Source: Megasphaera geminata F0357 (GTDB lineage: Bacteria; Bacillota; Negativicutes; Veillonellales; Megasphaeraceae). Taken from it: a stretch of 61,250 nucleotides of DNA. Of the stretch, positions 28,158-35,074 are shown piece after piece (the stretch's first letter is position 1; every line of letters starts with the position of its first letter). Both the position numbers and the translations under genes were made by a program. The stretch is from the NCBI RefSeq assembly GCF_000239275.1, contig NZ_JH417570.1, forward strand, positions 1 to 61,250. The letters are read 5' to 3'. Under the pieces are notes generated by a model that had not been told where the DNA came from, searched no databases, and saw only the letters and a program-made list of their open reading frames with translations.

Positions 28158-28274
28158 ATGGAAAAGAAAGATAAGAAGACGCTCCTGCCCGTGAATACGG
28201 CGAAGACTGTTCGTACTATAGCCGTTATTGCTTTATTGGCTGTCATCGTGTTTTTGGCCGTAAAAGGGATATAA
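28158..28274 (+). CDS. Small single-helix membrane peptide, unknown function
   Basis: A 38-codon frame starts right after the hinT stop. The first ~18 residues are polar and basic (MEKKDKKTLLPVNTAKTV), followed by one hydrophobic helix (IAVIALLAVIVFLAVKG), giving an N-in topology by the positive-inside rule. It has no obvious SD of its own and probably depends on coupling to hinT. A strong terminator begins 16 nt after its stop. I do not recognise it; expression is unproven. Confidence 0.6.
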   Translation: MEKKDKKTLLPVNTAKTVRTIAVIALLAVIVFLAVKGI

Positions 28275-28289
28275 TAAAAGTTTCAAGCA

Positions 28290-28321
28290 GCGGCAATACC
28301 GTTTCGGTATTGCCGCTTTTT
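28290..28321 (+). terminator. Strong terminator of the chaperone-to-hinT operon
   Basis: A perfect 11-bp stem GCGGCAATACC / GGTATTGCCGC with loop GTTTC and a T5 tail. Confidence 0.95.
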
Positions 28322-28400
28322 CTTTAATGAAATTTTAATGGACGCTTTAATCGTTATTTCAGAAAAGCACTGTATAGTAAGTATTGGAGGAGGAATGACG

Positions 28401-28766
28401 ATGACGGATGATAAGGCGTTCGGCACAACGGGGGAACGGGAAGCCGCTGTTTATCTGCAAGAAAAAGGATATACTCTTTGTTGTCTCAATTACAGGGCAG
28501 CGACCGGTGAAATAGATATTATTGCCGAAGACGGCAGGACTGTCGTTTTTGTAGAAGTGAAAGCACGCCGGTCGTTGGATTACGGCTTGCCTGCCGAAGC
28601 GGTGGTACCGATAAAACGGCAAAAGATAATACAAACGGCTCAGTTCTACTTAAACAGATATAACCGGTGGGACAGGCCCTGCCGCTTTGACGTCATCGAA
28701 ATATTCAAGCCCCCGGGAAGATCTTCTTTATTCAGACATATTACGCATGCGTTTTCAGTGGAGTAA
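28401..28766 (+). CDS. YraN/UPF0102 nuclease-like protein
   Basis: A 121-residue protein of the UPF0102 (YraN) family, with the restriction-endonuclease-like core ATGEIDIIAEDGRTVVFVEVK, in which the spaced acidic residues and Lys form a D-ExK-type site, and Gly-x-Pro-x-Glu-Ala in YGLPAEAVVP. Function is unknown; nuclease activity is inferred only from the fold. ATG 28401 is 7 nt after GGAGGAGG, while ATG 28395 is too close. It lies 5 nt before comM, a common pairing. Confidence 0.88.
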   Translation: MTDDKAFGTTGEREAAVYLQEKGYTLCCLNYRAATGEIDIIAEDGRTVVFVEVKARRSLDYGLPAEAVVPIKRQKIIQTAQFYLNRYNRWDRPCRFDVIEIFKPPGRSSLFRHITHAFSVE

Positions 28767-28771
28767 GCAGT

Positions 28772-30289
28772 ATGTTTGCACGGATTTTCGGAGCGGCCGT
28801 GTTAGGCCTGCACGGCCGTTTAATTACAGTTGAAGCGGATATTGCCAACGGCTTGCCTGCCTTCGATATTGTCGGTATGGCGACAGTAGCGGTTAAGGAA
28901 TCGAAGGAACGGGTACGGGCTGCCGTGAAAAACAGCGGCTTTGAATTCCCGATGCGGCGGATTACGGTTAATCTCGCACCGGCGGATATGAAAAAGGAAG
29001 GCGCCGGCCTGGATTTACCTATAGCCGTAGCGCTTATGGTTTCGAGCGGGCAGATTAAGCCGGAAGCTTGCGAGAGCTGCCTCTTTATGGGTGAGTTGTC
29101 TTTGGACGGGCGCGTGCGTCAGACTGCCGGCGTGTTGTCAATGGTTCTTGCCGCGGCGGAAAGCGGTTTTAAGAAAGTATTCGTCAGTCCTGAAAATACA
29201 GGGGAAGCTTTGCTGTGCGGAAGTATCGATGTATATGCTGTAGCGACTTTTTCAGATCTGGTGGAACATTTACAGGGGCTTGCACCGCTTACGGCAGCTA
29301 AACCCGGGAAAAATAACGAAACTTTACCGCATTATGATGTCGATTTCAGTGAGGTCCAGGGGCAGTTCATTGCCAAGCGAGCCCTGGAAATTGCCGCTGC
29401 AGGCGGTCATAACCTGCTTATGGTAGGTCCGCCGGGTGCCGGTAAGTCCATGCTGGCTAAGCGTATACCGACGATATTGCCGCCCATGAATTTGAAAGAA
29501 TCGTTGGAAGTGACCAAGATATATAGTGTAGCCGGCCTCTTTCATCGTGAAAACCGGCTTATGGAACGGCCTTTCCGCAGTCCGCACCATACTGTATCCG
29601 CTGCCGGTCTTATCGGCGGCGGTTCCGTTCCCAAACCGGGAGAAGTCACGCTTAGTCATAACGGCGTTCTTTTTCTTGATGAATTGCCCGAATTTTCCAG
29701 GTCCGTTCTGGAGGTCCTGCGTCAGCCTTTAGAGGACGGGAAAGTAAATCTCGTCCGTGTCAATGCCGCCTTGTCGTATCCGGCCGGGTTCATGCTCATT
29801 GCGGCTATGAATCCCTGTCCTTGCGGTTATCTGCATGATAAAGACCATATCTGCGCCTGCACATCCGGTGAAATCAGGCGGTACGTACGGAAGATTTCCG
29901 GTCCTCTTTTGGATCGTATCGATCTTCATATTACCGTAGAGCGCCCGAAATATGAAGAACTCACGTCAGCCGTTAAACAGGAAAGTTCCGCCGTTATACG
30001 GGAACGTGTCCTGTCGGCCTGCAAACGGCAGGAAAAGCGTCTGGAACCTTACCGTATCTATAGAAACGGTAATATGGGTCATCAAGAGATCCGCGAAACC
30101 TGCCGCATTACGCCGGACGGCAAACGGCTTTTAGAAGAAGTGTTCAGGAAATTAAAATTGAGCCCCCGCGGGTATGATCGTCTTATTAAGGTAGCCAGGA
30201 CGGTTGCCGATTTGGACGGCGCCGAAGATATAGGAGAGCGCCATATTGCTGAAACCGTCAGTTATCGTAATACTTTACAAAGGATGTGA
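28772..30289 (+). CDS. comM: ComM (YifB) Mg-chelatase-like AAA+ ATPase
   Basis: A 505-residue protein with an N-terminal Lon/S5-like domain (about 1-180, starting MFARIFGAAVLGLHGRLI), a central AAA+ module with Walker A GPPGAGKSMLAKR and Walker B VLFLDELPEFSR, a Cys cluster in AAMNPCPCGYLHDKDHICAC, and a C-terminal Mg-chelatase lid. In competent bacteria ComM is a hexameric helicase that promotes branch migration during natural transformation. It is followed by dprA, which fits a recombination role. SD GGAG is 8 nt upstream. Confidence 0.94.
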   Translation: MFARIFGAAVLGLHGRLITVEADIANGLPAFDIVGMATVAVKESKERVRAAVKNSGFEFPMRRITVNLAPADMKKEGAGLDLPIAVALMVSSGQIKPEACESCLFMGELSLDGRVRQTAGVLSMVLAAAESGFKKVFVSPENTGEALLCGSIDVYAVATFSDLVEHLQGLAPLTAAKPGKNNETLPHYDVDFSEVQGQFIAKRALEIAAAGGHNLLMVGPPGAGKSMLAKRIPTILPPMNLKESLEVTKIYSVAGLFHRENRLMERPFRSPHHTVSAAGLIGGGSVPKPGEVTLSHNGVLFLDELPEFSRSVLEVLRQPLEDGKVNLVRVNAALSYPAGFMLIAAMNPCPCGYLHDKDHICACTSGEIRRYVRKISGPLLDRIDLHITVERPKYEELTSAVKQESSAVIRERVLSACKRQEKRLEPYRIYRNGNMGHQEIRETCRITPDGKRLLEEVFRKLKLSPRGYDRLIKVARTVADLDGAEDIGERHIAETVSYRNTLQRM

Positions 30290-30293
30290 GAGC

Positions 30294-31421
30294 GTGGGCA
30301 CGGATGATGCCGGCAAAAAGTATACACAGGAACAGCTCTGTTTTATTGCCTTGGCCGCTCTGCCTAAGGTCGGCCCGGCCATGTTGCGTAAGCTTATCAA
30401 ACGGTTCGGCTCGGCGACGGATATTTGGACCGGTGATATCGGTCATTCCGATTTGAAGAAAAGTGCTGTCGACTTACTTCTGCACTGGCGGAAACACTTT
30501 GATTTTGATGAACTCCTGGCCAAATTGAGCCGTTTTCACGCGGTGGCCGTAACATGGCATGATCCCGATTATCCGATCCTGCTGAAAGAAATAAAAAATC
30601 CGCCGCCCGTACTTTACTGCTGCGGCAGACTGCCGTCAACGGCGCGTTCTGTCGCTATTGTGGGCGCACGCAAGGGCAGTGTTTACGGCCGCAATGCGGC
30701 GCGTCTCCTCGCCCGGGATACGGTGCGGTTCGGTGCCGCCGTCGTCAGCGGCGGCGCTCGCGGCATAGATACGCAAGCTCATTTAGGAGCTCTTGAGGGC
30801 AAAGGGAAAACAATTGTCGTTACCGGTTCGGGACTGGATATATCCTATCCGCCTGAAAACGAAACTCTCTTTGCTGAAATTGCGGCTCAAGGCGGCGCCG
30901 TATGCAGTGAATTTCCCTTTGGAACGGCACCCTTGCCGGGAAATTTTCCCGCGCGTAATCGTATTATTGCCGGCATGGCTCTATGCACTGCCGTTGTTGA
31001 AGCGGATGTGCGCAGCGGTTCTCTCATTACGGCGGATCTTGCCCTTGACGAGGGACGGGATGTCTTTGCCGTACCCGGGACCATATTTTCCAACCTCTCC
31101 AAAGGAACGAATAACCTTCTTCGTAACGGTGCGTTGCCGCTCTTGTCGGCGGAAGATATAGCCCGTGAATACGGCTGGCTTAATGAAGAAGCCTGTACGG
31201 TGCCGGAGGAGATACAATTACAGCTGTCGGCAGAAGAGCGGCTTCTGTGGGAACTGCTCAAAGACGATGAGATGTTGTCGGCAGAAGAATTAACAGGTGT
31301 GTCGGGACTTAGCGCGGACCGGTTGTCAACCGTTCTTGCCGTACTTGAACTGAAAGGACTTTTATATGCCCGCGGGGGAATGTACTCACGTCTTGCAAGG
31401 TCTTATATGAATAAATCATAG
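30294..31421 (+). CDS. dprA: DprA, DNA processing protein
   Basis: A 375-residue protein that loads RecA on incoming single-stranded DNA in transformation. The Rossmann-like core shows AIVGARKGSVYGRNAARLL, SGGARGIDTQAHLGAL, TGSGLDISYPPEN and SGSLITADLALDEGRDV; an N-terminal helix-hairpin segment (LPKVGPAMLRKLIKRFG) and a C-terminal winged-helix domain flank it. GTG 30294 is chosen because AAGGATG lies just upstream and overlaps the comM end; the longer ATG frame would run inside comM. Both comM and dprA look intact, whereas comFC further on is frameshifted. Confidence 0.93.
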   Translation: MGTDDAGKKYTQEQLCFIALAALPKVGPAMLRKLIKRFGSATDIWTGDIGHSDLKKSAVDLLLHWRKHFDFDELLAKLSRFHAVAVTWHDPDYPILLKEIKNPPPVLYCCGRLPSTARSVAIVGARKGSVYGRNAARLLARDTVRFGAAVVSGGARGIDTQAHLGALEGKGKTIVVTGSGLDISYPPENETLFAEIAAQGGAVCSEFPFGTAPLPGNFPARNRIIAGMALCTAVVEADVRSGSLITADLALDEGRDVFAVPGTIFSNLSKGTNNLLRNGALPLLSAEDIAREYGWLNEEACTVPEEIQLQLSAEERLLWELLKDDEMLSAEELTGVSGLSADRLSTVLAVLELKGLLYARGGMYSRLARSYMNKS

Positions 31422-31442
31422 AAACGATATAGTTTATCGTTT
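31422..31442. terminator. Short hairpin after dprA
   Basis: Arms AAACGATA and TATCGTTT (8 bp, 5-nt loop) begin at the dprA stop. There is no real T-run, so it may only be a weak terminator or mRNA 3' end stabiliser. Confidence 0.45.
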
Positions 31443-31470
31443 AATCTAAGGAGAAATTAAAAAAATAAGA

Positions 31471-31556
31471 AAAACGCATTGACAAGACCGTCGGATTTTC
31501 GGATAATAAGTTCAATCTTTCCTGAAAAAGATAAACCGCAAAGTGAAATGCGTTTT
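31471..31556. repeat. Inverted repeat bracketing the MFS gene promoter
   Basis: AAAACGCATT (31471-31480) touches the -35 box and its exact complement AATGCGTTTT (31547-31556) lies about 40 nt into the leader, next to the terminator hairpin. It could be a two-site operator or an RNA element; unproven. Confidence 0.5.
31479..31507 (+). promoter_or_regulatory. Promoter of the MFS transporter gene
   Basis: TTGACA (31479-31484), 17-bp spacer, GATAAT (31502-31507). The predicted start near 31514 gives a leader of about 134 nt. Confidence 0.8.
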
Positions 31557-31603
31557 AAATATAGGTGCTGCCGGCAACAGTTACGGCGGCCCTATATTTT
31601 TAT
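31557..31603 (+). terminator. Terminator hairpin in the MFS leader, candidate attenuator
   Basis: A two-part stem: AAATATAGG (31557-31565) pairs CCTATATTT (31591-31599), and inside it GCTGCCG pairs CGGCGGC with one wobble. TTTTTAT follows. It sits after the promoter and 44 nt before the start codon, so it must be bypassed for expression. Confidence 0.75.
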
Positions 31604-31647
31604 CTCTCTTTTTCAGAAAGAAATTTATACATATAAGGTGATTCAGT

Positions 31648-32955
31648 ATGGAAAATGTAGACGGTCAAGCACGTACCGCGCAAAAGATGACTCAGTTCAG
31701 ATGGAAAGTAGCGCTCTTTATTTTTCTCCTTAGTTTTATAGCATATATGGATCGTGTCAATCTGTCCGTCGCAACACCTGTCATTATGCAGGAATTCGGC
31801 TTTAATAAAGTTGATATGGGTTTTATTCAGACCTGTTTTTTTGCGGGTTATGCGCTGATGCAGGTACCCGGCGGCATTATTGCCGAAAAATTCGGCCTTC
31901 GGAAGACCGGTACGGTTGCCATGTTCTGGTGGTCTTTCTTCACGGCCCTGACCGCGACGGCAACGACAAAACTCGACTTTGCGGCCGTCCGCTTCGCTTT
32001 CGGGATCGGTGAAGGGCCCGTATTTCCCGCATTGGGGCAGACCGCGTTTAAATGGTTCAACAGTAACGAAAAAGGGAAGGCCAGTTCGGCCATCCTTGCA
32101 GGCGTATTCTTCGGCCCCGTTGTCGGTCCCGCCGTAACCGTAGGTTTGATCACGGTTTTCGGTTGGCATGAAGTATTTCTTATTTTCGGCGGTGCGGGAA
32201 TTCTTTTATCCTTTATCTGGCATCGCTGCCTGACGGATGATCCGGCGGACAACAAGCACGTCAATGCCGCTGAAACGGCCTATATCAATTTGGGACGCAA
32301 CGAAGCGTCATACGAAAAGAAAGTCGCTCCCTGGCACCGGTTAATATGTAATCCCCGTTTCTGGGCAGTCGGCATCCAGTTTATGGTCGTCGACTATATT
32401 ATGTATGTATTTCTCGCCTGGTTGCCTCTCTATTTGACGGAAGCGCACGGGCTTTCTTTAAAATCAATGGGATTCTGGGCATCCCTGCCGTGGCTTGCGC
32501 TGACCGCAACGGTTCTCTTGGCGGGCTGGTTCTCCGATAAACTTGCCATGGGTGTCAATAAACAAAGACAGTATACCATGCGTACTGTATCGGCCGTTAT
32601 CGGTATCGTCGTGACGTCTGTCGGCCTCATTATGGCGGCGAATACATCATCTGTGGGCATGAACATTTTCTGGATGACCGTTTCTCTCGGGTTCCTCGGC
32701 TTCTGCATGAGCGCCAGCTGGTCTTCCGTTATTTCTCTCGGCGGCAGGTACACGGGATCCGTTTCCGGGTGGATCAATCTCTGGGGGAATATAGGCGGCA
32801 TTTTGGCGCCGATCGGGACGGCTTTTCTTGTAGAAGCGTACGGCTGGGACAGCGCTTTCATAACTACCGCGCTTTTCGGTATCGTCGTAATCGTTTGCTG
32901 GCTTTTCGTCAAACCCGGTAAAGCCCTTATCGAGGAAGAGGCTATTCGGGAATAG
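31648..32955 (+). CDS. MFS transporter, anion:cation symporter type
   Basis: A 435-residue carrier with 12 predicted helices. The ACS-family signature near helix 1, FIAYMDRVNLSVATPVIMQE, and the loop 2-3 motif GGIIAEKFGLRKTG are clear. Members of this family import organic anions such as hexuronates, glucarate, galactonate and phthalate with protons or sodium. No catabolic enzymes for sugar acids lie nearby, so the substrate is unknown; the downstream glycyl radical enzyme is a possible but unproven user. SD TAAGGTGAT precedes the ATG. Its long structured leader suggests regulated expression. Confidence 0.88.
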   Translation: MENVDGQARTAQKMTQFRWKVALFIFLLSFIAYMDRVNLSVATPVIMQEFGFNKVDMGFIQTCFFAGYALMQVPGGIIAEKFGLRKTGTVAMFWWSFFTALTATATTKLDFAAVRFAFGIGEGPVFPALGQTAFKWFNSNEKGKASSAILAGVFFGPVVGPAVTVGLITVFGWHEVFLIFGGAGILLSFIWHRCLTDDPADNKHVNAAETAYINLGRNEASYEKKVAPWHRLICNPRFWAVGIQFMVVDYIMYVFLAWLPLYLTEAHGLSLKSMGFWASLPWLALTATVLLAGWFSDKLAMGVNKQRQYTMRTVSAVIGIVVTSVGLIMAANTSSVGMNIFWMTVSLGFLGFCMSASWSSVISLGGRYTGSVSGWINLWGNIGGILAPIGTAFLVEAYGWDSAFITTALFGIVVIVCWLFVKPGKALIEEEAIRE

Positions 32956-32994
32956 CCTTTCACGATGAGTTGGACGAAGTATCTTTTACCCGTT

Positions 32995-33022
32995 TTGACA
33001 CTGTTTATGAAAATAGTATAAA
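32995..33022 (+). promoter_or_regulatory. Promoter of the secreted unknown gene
   Basis: TTGACA (32995-33000), 16-bp spacer, TATAAA (33017-33022), 35 bp before the start codon. Confidence 0.75.
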
Positions 33023-33057
33023 ATAGCGATAGAAAATACTGAAAAGAAGGTACACTT

Positions 33058-33681
33058 ATGAAATCAAAATGGATTGCCTGCCTTATGGCGGCTATGTTGA
33101 TTGTAACGGCTCCGGCAGCGGCTAAAAATAAAGGCACACAAACGATCCTCGATAATTGGGGCAGTGTGACGGTGCCGCAGAATATTTATATGGAAGCGGG
33201 AACGCAACCGACGCTTGCCGCTCAGGAAGCGGATAACGATATGGCGGCGTATATTGCCGAAGTGTTGCCGGCCAATACACCGCGAACCTACCAAATCGTC
33301 AAGATGGATCAAGGTGTGTTTCAGTATGCTTATATGCTGCATTATACGCTGTCGGCGGCAGACGTACGGAGCCTTGTCGGTACAGACGGTATGTCCGTAA
33401 CCGCTGCCAATGACGCATTGCGGCAGCGGTTGCCCCGCGGCTTTTATTTGGTTGATGCTCTTACGGAACATAAGAGCAACGGAACGGTCTTTTATACGGG
33501 CGCAGTGGAGCGTAATCTCTTTATCAACGGGAACGGGTTTATCGAACGGATGTATATTCTTGCCTGGCAGCACGGTACGTACACGGAAGCGGCGCTCATT
33601 ATAGGCCGCAATGAAGGCAGTGACGATCTTTTACCGGACGTGTTGAACATGCTGATGCAGGCAAAAGTGTCGAAACGATAG
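33058..33681 (+). CDS. Secreted protein of unknown function
   Basis: A 207-residue protein with a Sec signal peptide (MKSKWIACLMAAMLIVTAPAAA, cleavage predicted after residue ~22). The mature part is mixed alpha/beta with no Cys and no motif I recognise; segments such as WGSVTVPQNIYMEAG and TGAVERNLFINGNGF look like short beta-hairpins. With an outer membrane present it is expected in the periplasm. It has its own promoter; a 39-nt gap with SD AGGAGGA separates it from the next gene, so the two may be cotranscribed. Confidence 0.8.
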   Translation: MKSKWIACLMAAMLIVTAPAAAKNKGTQTILDNWGSVTVPQNIYMEAGTQPTLAAQEADNDMAAYIAEVLPANTPRTYQIVKMDQGVFQYAYMLHYTLSAADVRSLVGTDGMSVTAANDALRQRLPRGFYLVDALTEHKSNGTVFYTGAVERNLFINGNGFIERMYILAWQHGTYTEAALIIGRNEGSDDLLPDVLNMLMQAKVSKR

Positions 33682-33720
33682 AGCTTTCCCGGCACCCACA
33701 TATGTCAGGAGGAAATGCGA

Positions 33721-34758
33721 ATGATTCGATTTGAATGTGATTACTTGGAAGGCGCGGCGCCGCAGATCCTGGAGGCCATCGCGCAGGCAAATTATGAGCA
33801 AAATCCCGGTTACGGCTGTGATCCTCATACCGAGCGGGCATGTGAACTGATCCGGGAGGCTTGCAAAACGAAGGATATTGCCGTCTGTTTTGTTGTCGGC
33901 GGCACGCAGGCCAATCTCACCGTTATCGGGGCGGCCCTGAAAAATTATCAGGGTGTCATTGCGCCTGTTACGTCTCATATTAATACTCATGAAGCAGGCG
34001 CTATTGAATTGACGGGACACAAGGTTATTTCCGTGTCTTCTCCCGACGGCAAAATCAGACCGGAGCAGGTTGAGAAACGATGCAAGGCCTATACGGCCGA
34101 TGCGCACCGGACCCATTTGGTACAGCCCGGTATGGTTTATATTTCTCAAACGACGGAAGTAGGGACCCTCTATACGAAGGCGGAAGTAAAAGCACTTCAC
34201 GACGTATGTAAGAAATACGGCCTTCTTCTTTTCCTTGACGGCGCTCGTCTCGGATATGCCGTGGAATCACCAGGCAACGATTTAAAACTGGAAGACTTGC
34301 CGCACCTTTGCGATGTCTTTACTATCGGCGGAACAAAGCAGGGCGCCCTGTTCGGGGAAGCTGCGGTCATTGTCGATGAAGAACTGAAACGCGAGTTTCC
34401 GTACCATATTAAACAACGCGGCGCCCTGCTTGCCAAGGGATGGCTTTTGGGAATTCAATATGAGACGCTCTTTACGGACAATCTGTATTTCCGTTTGGCC
34501 AGACATGCGGCCGATTTAGCCGTAAAAATGCACAAGGGATTTAAAGAGGCGGGCTTTGATTTTCTTCATAACCACGAGACGAATCAGCAACTGCCTATTT
34601 TCACGCAGACACAGTTTGACAGACTGAAGGAAAAGGGTTTTTATTTTGACCATTTTGCAGATATGAAAGACGGCCGCATTGTAACGCGTTTTTGTACGTC
34701 ATGGGCTACCGATCCCGCCAATGTAGATAAACTTTTAGAAGCGATAAAAGATTTATAG
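33721..34758 (+). CDS. Threonine aldolase family PLP enzyme
   Basis: A 345-residue fold-type I PLP enzyme. The PLP lysine is in FTIGGTKQGALFGEA, the PLP-stacking residue region is VVGGTQANLTVIGAAL, and the Asp that pairs with the pyridine N lies in LLLFLDGARLGYA. The nearest functional family is low-specificity L-threonine aldolase (threonine to glycine and acetaldehyde); related beta-eliminating or aldolase activities are possible. ATG 33721 is 7 nt after AGGAGGA, better than ATG 33715. A terminator follows, so it is not cotranscribed with the glycyl radical enzyme. Confidence 0.87.
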   Translation: MIRFECDYLEGAAPQILEAIAQANYEQNPGYGCDPHTERACELIREACKTKDIAVCFVVGGTQANLTVIGAALKNYQGVIAPVTSHINTHEAGAIELTGHKVISVSSPDGKIRPEQVEKRCKAYTADAHRTHLVQPGMVYISQTTEVGTLYTKAEVKALHDVCKKYGLLLFLDGARLGYAVESPGNDLKLEDLPHLCDVFTIGGTKQGALFGEAAVIVDEELKREFPYHIKQRGALLAKGWLLGIQYETLFTDNLYFRLARHAADLAVKMHKGFKEAGFDFLHNHETNQQLPIFTQTQFDRLKEKGFYFDHFADMKDGRIVTRFCTSWATDPANVDKLLEAIKDL

Positions 34759-34770
34759 GCTGTAAGCAAG

Positions 34771-34808
34771 AAGCACTCTCTTTGGGATCACCTTAGAGAG
34801 TGCTTTTT
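34771..34808 (+). terminator. Terminator after the threonine aldolase gene
   Basis: A perfect 11-bp stem AAGCACTCTCT / AGAGAGTGCTT with a T5 tail. Confidence 0.92.
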
Positions 34809-35018
34809 AATTTTTCTTTTAACAATTCAGTTCAGCATCGAACATAAAGAGATACAGTATTAATAATCGAGTCGTCGTGAAATTCGGATGTAATATATAT
34901 CCGCCTGTTCACTGCCGGGAGAGAATACTTTGAAGAAATTGCAGTGTCATAAAAAATTATCATACATGAAACGGAACTATATCAGTATGGCAGCTCCTTC
35001 ATTTTTACGTAGTTAATA
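34809..35018. other. AT-rich non-coding stretch upstream of the glycyl radical enzyme
   Basis: Together with the terminator before it and the promoter after it, this forms a gene-free gap of 316 bp (34759-35074). No open frame with an SD is visible. It is clearly AT-richer than the flanking operons. One short dyad CGGAT...ATCCG (about 34885-34902) could be a protein site. Nothing else is recognised. Confidence 0.5.
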
Positions 35019-35047
35019 TGTTATAATGACTATATAGACTTTATAAC
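35019..35047 (+). promoter_or_regulatory. Extended -10 promoter with overlapping dyad, glycyl radical enzyme gene
   Basis: TG-T-TATAAT (35019-35027) is a full extended -10; the -35 is weak. The arms GTTATAA (35020-35026) and TTATAAC (35041-35047) form an inverted repeat covering the -10 and start point, as expected for a repressor operator. Confidence 0.6.
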
Positions 35048-35074
35048 GTATGTGCAAGGTGGAGGTGATAGGTT

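Noticed and set aside
34882-34890. Recurrent TTCGGAT motif (also 38423-38429 and 46086-46092)
   Set aside because: A 7-mer is expected several times by chance in 61 kb; no consistent position or dyad.
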